Assembly: GCA_024404215.1 (NCBI GenBank)
Contig: JAKSQI010000040.1
Span: 1 to 11,362, forward strand
Reading direction: 5' to 3'
DNA length: 11,362 bases
DNA from: Oscillospiraceae bacterium
Lineage (GTDB): Bacteria; Bacillota; Clostridia; Oscillospirales; Oscillospiraceae
Within the stretch, counting starts at the first letter, position 1. Every line of letters starts with the position of its first letter. The notes beneath the pieces are model-generated. The model searched no databases. It was not told where the DNA came from and was given only the letters and a program-made list of their open reading frames with translations. This document shows, piece after piece, positions 1 through 7,080 of the stretch. The position numbers were made by a program, and so were the translations under genes.

Positions 1-552
1 CCGATGGATAATTTTGACAATGTTCTGATTTTTCTTAAACTCATAAACTGCCCGGAAAGCTTGAACATCGGCATGCGTCATATTTCTCTTTCAACCTGTG
101 GACTGGTAGAAAACATTGACAAACTGGCCGAGTATAATCTACAATTAACTTTATCGGTTTCCTTGCATGCTCCGGATAATGAAACCCGTTCCCGAATTAT
201 GCCTGTGAATCGAAAGCATGATGTGGATGAGCTGTTGTCTGCTTGCAGGCGCTACTTTGAAAAGACCGGCCGACGTGTTTCCTATGAATATTCCATGATT
301 CATAAGGTGAATGATACACCCTTTCACGCACGTCTTCTCAGTGAAAAGCTGGCCGGTACCGGCAGTCATGTGAATTTAATTCGATTAAACCATGTGGATG
401 AGCGTAGTTTGGAGCCAAGCACACAAGAGGATTTGAATGAGTTTATGCGCATTTTGAAATCCCGAAATATTAATGTTACACTCCGCCGTAGGCTTGCTTC
501 TGATATTGATCCCTCCTGTGGTCACCTTAGAAGAAAAACTCAATCTTTATAA
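1..552 (+). CDS. rlmN: 23S rRNA (adenine-2503-C2)/tRNA methyltransferase RlmN, C-terminal part (5' end outside window)
   Basis: RlmN is a radical-SAM enzyme that methylates C2 of A2503 in 23S rRNA and of A37 in some tRNAs. The frame is open from base 1, so the gene enters from the left; about 183 codons are visible of a protein usually near 350 residues, and the CxxxCxxC iron–sulfur motif lies outside. The window opens at PMDNFDNV, the end of the family's GEPLxNxxNV stretch. It continues with the SLSTCGLV and LSVSLHAP segments and the YEYSMIHKVND block typical of RlmN. Near the C terminus, RRRLASDIDPSCGHL contains the cysteine (window codon 173) that matches the methyl-carrying cysteine of RlmN. 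The internal ATG at base 4 is not a start. The gene ends 13 nt before prpC, consistent with one operon and with the common Firmicute order rlmN–prpC–prkC–rsgA. Confidence 0.95.
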   Translation, partial: PMDNFDNVLIFLKLINCPESLNIGMRHISLSTCGLVENIDKLAEYNLQLTLSVSLHAPDNETRSRIMPVNRKHDVDELLSACRRYFEKTGRRVSYEYSMIHKVNDTPFHARLLSEKLAGTGSHVNLIRLNHVDERSLEPSTQEDLNEFMRILKSRNINVTLRRRLASDIDPSCGHLRRKTQSL

Positions 553-565
553 ATCGGAGATCTGT

Positions 566-1303
566 ATGAAATACTATGGTATTACCGACAAGGGAAGGGT
601 CCGTAAGCAAAATCAGGATACCTTCACTGCGCAGGAGCTCCATTTGGTGGGTGGTGCGCTCCTTGTCGTCTGTGACGGCATGGGAGGAGCCCGGGGTGGC
701 AATATAGCCAGCAAAATGACCTGCGAAATTTTTAACGCTAGCTTTTTACAAGACTTAAATCCGTTTGATGACCTGCATCAATTGGCTGAACATATGAAAG
801 CAGCATCAGAGGCTGCCAATGCGGCTGTATTTGCCAGAAGCCTTGAGGATATGGATTGCTGTGGCATGGGAACGACTTTGGTGGCTGCTGCGGTAACTGA
901 GCAGGGGGCTGCTGTTTTAAACATTGGTGACAGCCGCTGCTATCATCTGTCCCGCCGCAGCGGCATTCGGCAAATAACCCGCGATCATTCCGTTGTTGCT
1001 GACATGGTTGAAAACGGAGATATTACTCGCGAGGAAGCCAGAACCAACCCAAACCGCAATTTAATTACCCGTGCTGTAGGTACAGCAGATATTGTTCCAC
1101 CTGATTTCTTTTTTGTTCCCATAGAAGTCGGTGATTATCTGCTGCTTTGTTCGGACGGCTTAAGTAATGTTTTGGAAGACGAAGAGCTGGCTCGTATAGT
1201 TATGGAAGATAAAGAGGTTAAAACCTGCTGTGAGAATCTGGTGCATCTGACTTTGGAACGAGGAGCGCCGGATAATGTAACAGTTTTGCTGTTCAGAAAG
1301 TGA
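566..1303 (+). CDS. prpC: PP2C-family Ser/Thr protein phosphatase (PrpC/Stp)
   Basis: This is a cytoplasmic, Mn/Mg-dependent phosphatase of 245 residues, the usual length for Stp/PrpC, which opposes the PASTA kinase encoded next to it. All PP2C signature motifs are visible in order: RKQNQD (Asp18), VCDGMGG (Asp37, Gly38), the GMGTTLVA stretch, NIGDSRCY (Asp122), ITRDHSVV with the following flap region, LLLCSDGLSN (Asp197) and GAPDNVTV (Asp236). The acidic residues match the metal ligands of bacterial PP2Cs. The start at 566 is preferred because GGAG at 556–559 lies six bases upstream and MKYYGITDKG is the normal family N terminus; the same frame is open further upstream, but that part overlaps rlmN. 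The stop lies 17 nt before the prkC start, so the two are almost certainly co-transcribed. Function is inferred from family and context with high certainty. Confidence 0.97.
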   Translation: MKYYGITDKGRVRKQNQDTFTAQELHLVGGALLVVCDGMGGARGGNIASKMTCEIFNASFLQDLNPFDDLHQLAEHMKAASEAANAAVFARSLEDMDCCGMGTTLVAAAVTEQGAAVLNIGDSRCYHLSRRSGIRQITRDHSVVADMVENGDITREEARTNPNRNLITRAVGTADIVPPDFFFVPIEVGDYLLLCSDGLSNVLEDEELARIVMEDKEVKTCCENLVHLTLERGAPDNVTVLLFRK

Positions 1304-1320
1304 TTCCGGAGGCATATACC

Positions 1321-3222
1321 ATGGAATATCAAGATAAATACATTGGCAAAATGCTGGATAATCGGTACGAGATACTGGAAAAAATCGGTACCGGTGGAAT
1401 GGCTGTTGTCTACAAGGCGAAGTGCCATCGTTTAAACCGCATGGTTGCTGTAAAAATTTTGAAGGAGGAACTGGCAGAGGATGAAGAATTCCGTCGTCGT
1501 TTCCGTACGGAGTCTCAGGCTGTTGCCATGCTTTCTCATCCTAATATTGTAAATGTATACGATGTCAGCCGTACCGGCAACATTGAGTACATTGTTATGG
1601 AGCTTATTGAGGGAATAACTCTCAAGCAGTATATCAACCGTAAAGGGCTGCTGAACTGGAAGGAGACCCTTCATTTCACAACACAGATTGTGAAGGCCTT
1701 GAGTCATGCACACTCCCGCGGGATTGTCCACCGAGATATCAAGCCCCATAACATTATGATCCTTAAAGATGGTACCGTTAAGGTTGCTGATTTTGGTATT
1801 GCCCGTTTAGTTTCCAGTCAGAATACAATGACGCAGGAAGCAATTGGTTCCGTTCACTACATTTCCCCGGAGCAGGCAAAGGGTGCTCAGGTTGATGCCC
1901 GCAGCGACCTTTACTCCTTGGGTGTTGTCATGTATGAAATGCTAACCAGCCGCCTTCCCTTTGTTGGTGATTCTGCCGTTGCGGTTGCGATTCAGCATAT
2001 TAGTGCCATTCCTCTTATGCCTCGGGAGATTAATCCTGACATTCCCTTTGGCATGGAAGAAATCACTATGCATGCCATGGAAGCCAATCTGCAGAAGCGT
2101 TATGCTTCCGCGGAAGAGATGCTGGCCGATTTAGAAGAATTCCGCAAGAATCCTGCCATTGTATTTGGATATGGATCCCTAGGCAGTGTAGGTACGGATG
2201 CCGGTCAGGATAATACTGTTGTCATTCCTGCCCCTGTTAAACGTGAGCCCTCCATTCCTGTAAAAACCCCGGCTCGTCGCTCTGCGGAAATGACCAATGA
2301 TGAATACCGCAAAAATCGCAGAAAAAGCGGACAGACCGGTGTTTTGATTGGCATTTTAATGGTGCTGCTCTTTGCCATTGTTCTCTTTGTCTTCATGTGG
2401 CGCTTTTTCCTGAAGGATATGATTGCCCCAGAGAATGAGACCATTATTATCCCTAAGTTTGTAGGCTCCCAGGTTGATGATGTGGTGAATAACCCGGATT
2501 ATGAGGGTATTTATAATTTTACCATTGACCGTGTTGTAGATGCGGATGCCCAGGAAGGCGAAATCATCAAGCAAACCCCCAAAGAAGGGAAGGAACATAC
2601 TCTGACAAACAGCGGTATTGCTGTCACATTAACAGTAGCTGAAGCGCAGGAAAGCGAAGTGCTCATGCCTTCCGTTCTTAACATGGATTATCGGGAAGCT
2701 ACCAATCTGATAAATCGCTTAGGCCTTCTTGTTACGATTGATACGCAGGGAAGCTACGACGATAAGGTTGATGCAAATCTAGTCATGAATCAAATCCCTG
2801 CTGCCAACCAGGAAATTCGGGATGGAGATACCATCTATTTAACCTACAGCATGGGGCCGGAAGAAAAGCTTACTACAGTACCTTCTGTTACCGGTCTATC
2901 TATGTCTGCGGCTATTTCCCGTTTGACTGAGAACAAGCTTCAGTATAAGGTTACATATGAAGCCAGCGATCGACCCGTTGACGAAGTGATTTACCAGAAC
3001 ATGGAAGCCGGAGATGAGGTTCCAGAAAACAGTGTTGTGGTGATTTCCTGTTCCGATGGCTCCAAAATTCCTGCTCCTGAGCCGGAAATACAGCCTGCCC
3101 CTGAGCCCGAGACTCAGCCAGAAACCAATCCCGGTGAGGATACGGAGCTTACCGACCCCGAAGAGCTTCCCGGAGAAGCTCCTGCTGGTTCCGAAGCCGA
3201 AGCACCCTCCAATGATACCTGA
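1321..3222 (+). CDS. prkC: Membrane PASTA-domain Ser/Thr protein kinase (PrkC/StkP/PknB type)
   Basis: Eukaryotic-type kinase of 633 residues that senses muropeptides or lipid II through external PASTA repeats and phosphorylates cell-wall, division and translation proteins. The N-terminal kinase domain (about 13–275) has the Gly-rich loop GTGGMAVVY (23–31), Lys45 in VAVKILK, HRDIKPHN (Asp139), DFG (157–159) and an activation segment with NTMTQ followed by GSVHYISPEQ. A basic juxtamembrane stretch precedes one membrane helix (about 341–364). Three PASTA repeats follow (about 375–440, 447–515 and 518–585). The protein ends with an acidic Pro/Glu-rich tail of about 48 residues. The start at 1321 is chosen because GGAGG (1308–1312) is 8 nt upstream; a GTG at 1300 overlapping prpC is in frame but has no comparable site. 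It lies between prpC and rsgA, as in many Firmicutes. Confidence 0.97.
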   Translation: MEYQDKYIGKMLDNRYEILEKIGTGGMAVVYKAKCHRLNRMVAVKILKEELAEDEEFRRRFRTESQAVAMLSHPNIVNVYDVSRTGNIEYIVMELIEGITLKQYINRKGLLNWKETLHFTTQIVKALSHAHSRGIVHRDIKPHNIMILKDGTVKVADFGIARLVSSQNTMTQEAIGSVHYISPEQAKGAQVDARSDLYSLGVVMYEMLTSRLPFVGDSAVAVAIQHISAIPLMPREINPDIPFGMEEITMHAMEANLQKRYASAEEMLADLEEFRKNPAIVFGYGSLGSVGTDAGQDNTVVIPAPVKREPSIPVKTPARRSAEMTNDEYRKNRRKSGQTGVLIGILMVLLFAIVLFVFMWRFFLKDMIAPENETIIIPKFVGSQVDDVVNNPDYEGIYNFTIDRVVDADAQEGEIIKQTPKEGKEHTLTNSGIAVTLTVAEAQESEVLMPSVLNMDYREATNLINRLGLLVTIDTQGSYDDKVDANLVMNQIPAANQEIRDGDTIYLTYSMGPEEKLTTVPSVTGLSMSAAISRLTENKLQYKVTYEASDRPVDEVIYQNMEAGDEVPENSVVVISCSDGSKIPAPEPEIQPAPEPETQPETNPGEDTELTDPEELPGEAPAGSEAEAPSNDT

Positions 3223-3223
3223 T

Positions 3224-4147
3224 ATGGAAGGGAAAATTATTAAAGCAGTGAGCGGTTTTTATTATGTAGAAACCGCTGAGGGAACGGTCGCATGCCGGGC
3301 ACGCGGCCGTTTCCGTTTGGATAAGGTCAGCCCCTTGGTGGGCGATAGGGTAGATATATCTATTGATTCGACCGGCAATGGAACCGTACGTGAGATTTTT
3401 CCCCGTAAGAGTGTATTTGTTCGTCCTCCCGTCGCCAACATTGATACCCTTGTAATGGTGGCATCCGCTGTCATTCCTGTAACTGATCCGTTCTTGATTG
3501 ATCAGATAACCGCTATAGCCGGTGCTGCGGGCTGTGACACCATCGTTTGTATTAATAAGTGTGACCAAAACGCTGGTGAAGAGCTGGCTGCGGTCTATCA
3601 AAAGGCCGGTTTCCCGGTTCTATCGGTTAGTGCTGAAACCGGAGCAGGTATCCAGGAATTGAAAGCTTTGCTGGCCGGCAAGGTATGTGCTTTCACAGGG
3701 AATTCCGGTGTTGGAAAGTCCAGCATACTGAACCGTCTTAAGCCTGAGCTTAAGCTACCGGTAGGAGACGTCAGTGAAAAGCTGGGACGCGGTCGCCATA
3801 CCACCCGCCATGTTGAATTGTTTTCTTTGGATAATGGCGGCTACATTGCCGATACCCCCGGCTTTTCAAGCTTTGATATTGATGAAATGGAACCGGTTCC
3901 CAAGGATCGACTGCCTGAAGTATTCCCAGAGTTTTTAGCCTATATGGGGCAATGCCGTTTTCGAGACTGCAGTCATACGAAGGAAGCCGGTTGTCGGGTT
4001 CGTCAGGCTGTGGAGGACGGTGACATTCCTCTCAGTCGCCATCTTTCTTACCTCCGCTTATATGAACAGGCGCAGGCAAATAAGGAATGGCAGGCAAAGG
4101 ATTATGTGAAATACTCTGAAAATAAGAAAAACAGTAAACAACGATAA
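3224..4147 (+). CDS. rsgA: Ribosome small subunit-dependent GTPase A
   Basis: RsgA (YloQ/YjeQ) is a circularly permuted GTPase that checks late 30S subunit maturation and is released by GTP hydrolysis. The 307 residues show an N-terminal OB fold (about 1–65) and then the permuted GTPase motifs: G4 NKCD (111–114), G5 SAETGAG, G1 GNSGVGKS (159–166), the GRHTTRHVEL switch (G2) and G3 DTPG (210–213). A C-terminal zinc site follows, with Cys244, Cys249, His251 and Cys257 in the pattern C-x4-C-x-H-x5-C. MEGKIIKAVSG is the usual start of Firmicute RsgA. ATG 3224 lies one base after the prkC stop. An in-frame ATG at 3212 overlaps prkC and would add four residues. Neither has a clear Shine–Dalgarno sequence, so translation is probably coupled to prkC. 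In B. subtilis RsgA is reported to be a PrkC substrate, which fits the clustering. Confidence 0.95.
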   Translation: MEGKIIKAVSGFYYVETAEGTVACRARGRFRLDKVSPLVGDRVDISIDSTGNGTVREIFPRKSVFVRPPVANIDTLVMVASAVIPVTDPFLIDQITAIAGAAGCDTIVCINKCDQNAGEELAAVYQKAGFPVLSVSAETGAGIQELKALLAGKVCAFTGNSGVGKSSILNRLKPELKLPVGDVSEKLGRGRHTTRHVELFSLDNGGYIADTPGFSSFDIDEMEPVPKDRLPEVFPEFLAYMGQCRFRDCSHTKEAGCRVRQAVEDGDIPLSRHLSYLRLYEQAQANKEWQAKDYVKYSENKKNSKQR

Positions 4148-4157
4148 GGTTATAAAA

Positions 4158-4952
4158 ATGAAATGGCTCGTTTCTACTACTGCTGATTTGGATATTGAAA
4201 TGCTGGAGGATGGCAGCTACCGCACACGCAACGGTGAACTCACATTGAGATTGGCCCGTGAATACGGCACCGGGCTGGAAATAGCTGAATTCTGCATGGG
4301 GGACAGCCTTGGGAAAGGCTTTGACGAAACCGACCGTTTGGTTCGTCACAAGCTGTCATCAGCAGATGGTGTCTGTCTCCATGCTCCTTTTAATGAACTC
4401 TTTCCGTCCGCCATTGATGAAGAAGCGGCGGCTCTGGCTGAGAAGCGCTATGCTCAAGCTCTCATGCTGGCAGATGGATATGGTATTTCCAAGGTTGTGA
4501 TTCACAGCGGTTATGCACCCAGCATTTATTTTGATGCCTGGTTTTTGGAGCAATCGGTACGTTTTTGGAAGGCCTTTTTGGCTAAGCACCAGGGTCACGT
4601 TGATATTTGCTTAGAAAATGTTATGGAAAGCTCTCCAGCAATATTAAAAGAGCTTATGGAAGCACTTCAGGAGCCCCGTATCGGCTTATGCCTGGATATT
4701 GGTCACGCTTTTCGTTGCAGTCGTCTAGATCCGATAGATTGGTTAGAGGAGCTGTCTCCTTGGCTGAGGCATTTTCATATTCACGATAATAAGGGCGAAT
4801 ATGACACCCATGAGGCACCCGGTCAAGGCTGCATCAACGTTGACGGGTTTTTAAAAAGAGCACAGACACTTTGCCCGGAGGCAACCTATACCATTGAATC
4901 CTTGGATGCTGAAAAGGCCTGTTTCTGGCTGCGAGAGCACGGTTATTTATAA
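4158..4952 (+). CDS. Xylose isomerase-like TIM-barrel protein (sugar phosphate isomerase/epimerase family)
   Basis: This 264-residue protein has the AP-endonuclease-2/xylose-isomerase-like TIM-barrel pattern, commonly labelled sugar phosphate isomerase/epimerase; the substrate is unknown. The candidate metal ligands are His75 (CLHAPF), His116 (VVIHSG), Glu153 (CLENV), Asp180 and His183 (LDIGHA), His209 (HIHDNKG), Asp216 and His218 (DTHEAPGQG) and Glu247 (TIESLD). By my alignment from memory these match in order and type the nine zinc ligands of E. coli endonuclease IV, although the overall sequence looks like the epimerase-type branch. It starts 10 nt after rsgA with only a modest AAGG (4146–4149) as ribosome binding site, and is probably the last gene of the operon. 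Firmicutes usually have rpe, a different kind of TIM-barrel epimerase, here. A sugar isomerase or epimerase is the likeliest role; DNA repair is a less likely alternative. Confidence 0.85.
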   Translation: MKWLVSTTADLDIEMLEDGSYRTRNGELTLRLAREYGTGLEIAEFCMGDSLGKGFDETDRLVRHKLSSADGVCLHAPFNELFPSAIDEEAAALAEKRYAQALMLADGYGISKVVIHSGYAPSIYFDAWFLEQSVRFWKAFLAKHQGHVDICLENVMESSPAILKELMEALQEPRIGLCLDIGHAFRCSRLDPIDWLEELSPWLRHFHIHDNKGEYDTHEAPGQGCINVDGFLKRAQTLCPEATYTIESLDAEKACFWLREHGYL

Positions 4953-4957
4953 ATAAG

Positions 4958-4985
4958 AAAGCCCAATTCAATAGAATTGGGCTTT
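4958..4985. terminator. Bidirectional intrinsic terminator between converging operons
   Basis: A perfect 12-bp stem (AAAGCCCAATTC and its complement) with a four-base AATA loop fills the 43-nt gap between the converging stops of the TIM-barrel gene and trmL. The A-run/T-run ends of the stem give a short U-tract in both directions. On the minus strand the T-rich continuation (CTTATTTAT) is better, so it may work most strongly for trmL. Confidence 0.85.
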
Positions 4986-4995
4986 GGTAACAGGG

Positions 4996-5457
4996 TTAGG
5001 TCAAATCCGGAAAGCCAATTTGTCTCAGTGCCTCATAGCAGAGAATGGCTGCGGAATTGGATAGATTCAAGCTGCGAGCATCCGGCCGCATGGGAAGGCG
5101 GATACAACGTTCCGGATATTGCTCACGAAGCCACTGGGGAAGGCCTGCGGTTTCTTTTCCAAAAAGAATGTAGCAATTATCTTGAAACCTAGCCTCTGTA
5201 TAGGTTTGGGGGGCTTTGGTTGTCGCCAGCCACAAATCGTCCTGGTTGTGAATTTTCATGAATTCGTCTAAGGACTCATATACAGTAATATCCACCATGG
5301 GCCAATAGTCCAGCCCGGCTCTTTTGACTGCCTTATCAGAAATATCAAATCCAAGAGGTTTAACCAGATGCAGGCGGGAACGGGTTGCAGCACAGGTACG
5401 AGCAATATTGCCGGTGTTTGCCGGAATTTCAGGCTCGACTAAAACCAGATTAATCAT
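4996..5457 (-). CDS. trmL: tRNA (cytidine/uridine-34 2'-O)-methyltransferase TrmL
   Basis: This is a 153-residue SPOUT (trefoil-knot) methyltransferase that uses SAM to methylate the 2'-O of the wobble nucleotide in certain tRNA-Leu species. The length is typical of TrmL, which is just the minimal SPOUT domain. The visible motifs are NLVLVEPEIPANTGNIART at the N terminus (motif 1), LFGKETAGLP in the middle (motif 2) and LPMRPDARSLNLSNSAAI near the C terminus (motif 3, which forms the knot and SAM site). The start is supported by GAGGTG (plus-strand bases 5464–5469) six bases upstream. The gene lies just downstream of tRNA-Val and its terminator with almost no room for a separate promoter, so it may depend on read-through from the tRNA promoter. 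It converges on the TIM-barrel gene. Confidence 0.94.
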   Translation of the reverse strand: MINLVLVEPEIPANTGNIARTCAATRSRLHLVKPLGFDISDKAVKRAGLDYWPMVDITVYESLDEFMKIHNQDDLWLATTKAPQTYTEARFQDNCYILFGKETAGLPQWLREQYPERCIRLPMRPDARSLNLSNSAAILCYEALRQIGFPDLT

Positions 5458-5474
5458 AAATCACACCTCACAGT

Positions 5475-5508
5475 AAAAAAAATCACACTTGCCGAAGCAA
5501 ATGTGATT
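5475..5508 (-). terminator. Intrinsic terminator of the tRNA-Val transcript
   Basis: Read on the minus strand, AATCACATTTGC pairs with GCAAGTGTGATT across a stable TTCG tetraloop (12 bp, one G·U), followed by eight T's (plus-strand A's 5475–5482). It begins two bases after the tRNA CCA end and finishes 17 nt before the trmL start codon, so it separates the tRNA from trmL. Confidence 0.92.
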
Positions 5509-5510
5509 AC

Positions 5511-5587
5511 TGGTGGACGATAACGGACTTGAACCGCTGACCCTCCGCACGTCAAGCGGATGCTCTAGCCAGCTGAGCTAATCGTCC
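5511..5587 (-). tRNA. tRNA-Val (anticodon GAC)
   Basis: The minus strand folds into a complete 77-nt cloverleaf. The acceptor stem is GGACGAT/ATCGTCC and the D arm is GCTC/GAGC. The anticodon stem TCCGC/GCGGA encloses loop TTGACGT, giving anticodon GAC (plus-strand 5551–5553). The variable loop is GGGTC, the T arm AGCGG/CCGTT has loop TTCAAGT, and the 3' ACCA is encoded in the DNA. The body closely resembles the E. coli tRNA-Val(GAC) pattern as I recall it. It reads GUC and GUU valine codons. It has its own promoter upstream and a strong terminator immediately downstream. Confidence 0.96.
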
Positions 5588-5601
5588 ATGTCAGCCTAAT
5601 T

Positions 5602-5630
5602 ATATTAGCCTACTTTTATGAATCTGTCAA
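5602..5630 (-). promoter_or_regulatory. Sigma-A promoter of tRNA-Val (and possibly trmL)
   Basis: On the minus strand a perfect −35 TTGACA (plus-strand 5625–5630) is followed by exactly 17 bases and a −10 TAATAT (plus-strand 5602–5607). Transcription would start about 7 nt further on, leaving a leader of only a few bases before the tRNA 5' end at 5587, as expected for a stable-RNA gene. It lies in the 114-nt divergent gap between the tRNA and pepT. Confidence 0.9.
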
Positions 5631-5701
5631 GTAAATTTTAAAAGAATTAGAAAGCATAACCAAGAATACACCGGATTCAATCATTTAGGAGGAGATTCAC
5701 T

Positions 5702-6904
5702 ATGAATGCAAAAGAACGCTTTTTATCCTATATTTCCTTTTCAACAGCATCAGATGAAAACAGTTCATCCGTTCCATCAACGTCCGGTCAAAGTGTACTG
5801 GCAAAGGCTCTGGCTGAAGAACTCAGTGCATTAGGCTTACAGGAGGTTGAGGCTGATGACTATGGCTATGTCTATGGCTTTTTGCCGGCCAGCACCGGTC
5901 GGGAGGATGAGCCGGCTCTTGGTTTCTTGGCCCACATGGACACATCTCCCGAGGTCTCCGGTGAAAACATTAAGCCCTATATTACAGTTTATAATGGCCC
6001 CTCTATAACCCTGCCAAATGGGGACACAATTACCGAGGAGATGTATCCTGAATTAGAACACTTCCGGGGAAAGGAAGTAATCTTTACGGATGGAAGTACT
6101 TTGCTTGGAGCGGATGACAAGGCAGGAATCGCAGCCATTGTAACCTTATGCGACCGGTTGATTTCCAATCCGGGTATCTCTCACCGGGCTATTGCTGTCT
6201 GCTTTACCCCCGACGAGGAGATAGGACGAGGCCCCGACCATTTTGATTACGCAAAATTCAGGGCAAAAGAAGCCTATACTGTGGACGGTGGCACTTTAGG
6301 TGAGATCGAATACGAAAACTTTAATGCAGCCTCAGCAGAAATCATCATTAACGGTATCAACATTCATCCCGGTACTGCAAAGAACAAAATGAAAAATGCA
6401 GTATTAATGGCAGGACAATTTCTTGCCATGCTCCCTCCCTTTGATATTCCTGCTGAAACCGAGGGCTATGAAGGCTTTTTCCATGTCAATGAGATTGAAG
6501 GAAATGTGTCCCGTGTCAGATTAAAGCTAATCATTCGTGACCATGATCGAAATCTATTTGAAGTCAGAAAAGCTTTTCTTTCTCGACTTGCAGAAAAGCT
6601 AAACCTGAGGTGGGGAAGTGGGACCATAGAACTGACAATAACTGACAGCTACTATAATATGAGGGAAAAGCTAAAGGACCATCTTTACTTGATTGAAAAT
6701 GCTGAAATAGCCTTTCGGACCAATGGAATAGAGCCGTGTATTCTGCCTATCCGAGGTGGTACGGATGGGGCACGCCTTTCCTGGGAAGGATTGCCATGCC
6801 CCAATCTAAGCACCGGTGGACTGAACTTTCATAGCCGACATGAATGTATTCCGGCTGATGCTATGGATATTATGACAAATGTACTGGAATTCCTTGTAAA
6901 ATAA
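5702..6904 (+). CDS. pepT: Peptidase T (tripeptide aminopeptidase)
   Basis: This is a cytoplasmic M20-family di-zinc aminopeptidase that removes the N-terminal residue from tripeptides. Its 400 residues are close to the roughly 408 of enteric PepT. Visible motifs are GFLAHMDTSPE (His78 zinc ligand, Asp80), LLGADDKAGIA (Asp138 bridging ligand region), PDEEIGRGPDHFD (Glu172 catalytic base, Glu173 ligand), VDGGTLGEIEYENFNAA, NIHPGTAKNKM in the lid domain, IRGGTDGARLSWEGLP, and GGLNFHSRHECIP (His377 ligand). The start is well set by AGGAGGAG (5687–5694), seven bases upstream. No convincing promoter was found for it in the 5588–5701 gap, and no terminator is evident after it. It is flanked by unrelated genes and is probably a single-gene unit. 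Confidence 0.96.
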   Translation: MNAKERFLSYISFSTASDENSSSVPSTSGQSVLAKALAEELSALGLQEVEADDYGYVYGFLPASTGREDEPALGFLAHMDTSPEVSGENIKPYITVYNGPSITLPNGDTITEEMYPELEHFRGKEVIFTDGSTLLGADDKAGIAAIVTLCDRLISNPGISHRAIAVCFTPDEEIGRGPDHFDYAKFRAKEAYTVDGGTLGEIEYENFNAASAEIIINGINIHPGTAKNKMKNAVLMAGQFLAMLPPFDIPAETEGYEGFFHVNEIEGNVSRVRLKLIIRDHDRNLFEVRKAFLSRLAEKLNLRWGSGTIELTITDSYYNMREKLKDHLYLIENAEIAFRTNGIEPCILPIRGGTDGARLSWEGLPCPNLSTGGLNFHSRHECIPADAMDIMTNVLEFLVK

Positions 6905-6916
6905 AGAAAAATTGTA

Positions 6917-6945
6917 TTGACAATGCTCCTTGCATGTGGTAAATT
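6917..6945 (+). promoter_or_regulatory. Sigma-A promoter for rplJ–rplL
   Basis: A perfect −35 TTGACA (6917–6922) is separated by 17 bases from TAAATT (6940–6945), which matches the −10 consensus at four of six bases. It starts 13 nt after the pepT stop and places the transcription start near 6952, right at the beginning of the L10 leader. Confidence 0.8.
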
Positions 6946-6951
6946 AATTGA

Positions 6952-7015
6952 GCGTTCCAAAGACAGCAGGGGGCATTGCCGTAATTCCTGCCGAGGTGCA
7001 AGATTTTGATTGCTA
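6952..7015 (+). promoter_or_regulatory. L10 (ribosomal protein) leader RNA
   Basis: The untranslated leader before rplJ carries the hallmark segments of Firmicute L10 leaders: CCAAAGACAGCAGG (6957–6970) and CCTGCCGAGG (6987–6996), which pair through GCAGG/CCTGC and leave unpaired purine-rich bases suited to the L10 binding site. In this family excess L10–L12 complex binds the leader and promotes premature termination at the hairpin just downstream. The exact 5' end is inferred from the promoter; the pairing was drawn by eye. Confidence 0.85.
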
Positions 7016-7048
7016 TCTCTGTGTCTTTATGCACAGGGATTTTTATTT
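7016..7048 (+). terminator. Attenuator hairpin of the L10 leader
   Basis: TCTCTGTG (7016–7023) pairs with CACAGGGA (7032–7039) around an eight-base loop, followed by TTTTTATTT. It lies between the L10 leader motif and the rplJ ribosome binding site, so it should be a conditional terminator rather than the end of a gene. Confidence 0.82.
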
Positions 7049-7080
7049 GGACGCACAACCATTTTTTGGAGGTGAATCAA

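Noticed and set aside
1300..1320. GTG start for prkC at 1300
   Set aside because: ATG 1321 has GGAGG at the right distance and gives the usual short lead before the kinase domain.
3056..3223. N-terminal extension of rsgA overlapping prkC
   Set aside because: The frame is open there, but the sequence is the shifted reading of the prkC Pro/Glu tail; the RsgA family starts at MEGKIIKAVSG.
4158..4952. Naming the TIM-barrel gene as nfo (endonuclease IV)
   Set aside because: The metal ligands match, but the surrounding motifs (CLHAPF, HIHDNKG, EAPGQG) look like the sugar isomerase/epimerase branch and the protein is shorter; the ligand match is kept as a finding only.
5588..5701. A pepT promoter in the divergent gap
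   Set aside because: Only weak AT-rich matches occur on the plus strand; none has both boxes at proper spacing, so none is listed.
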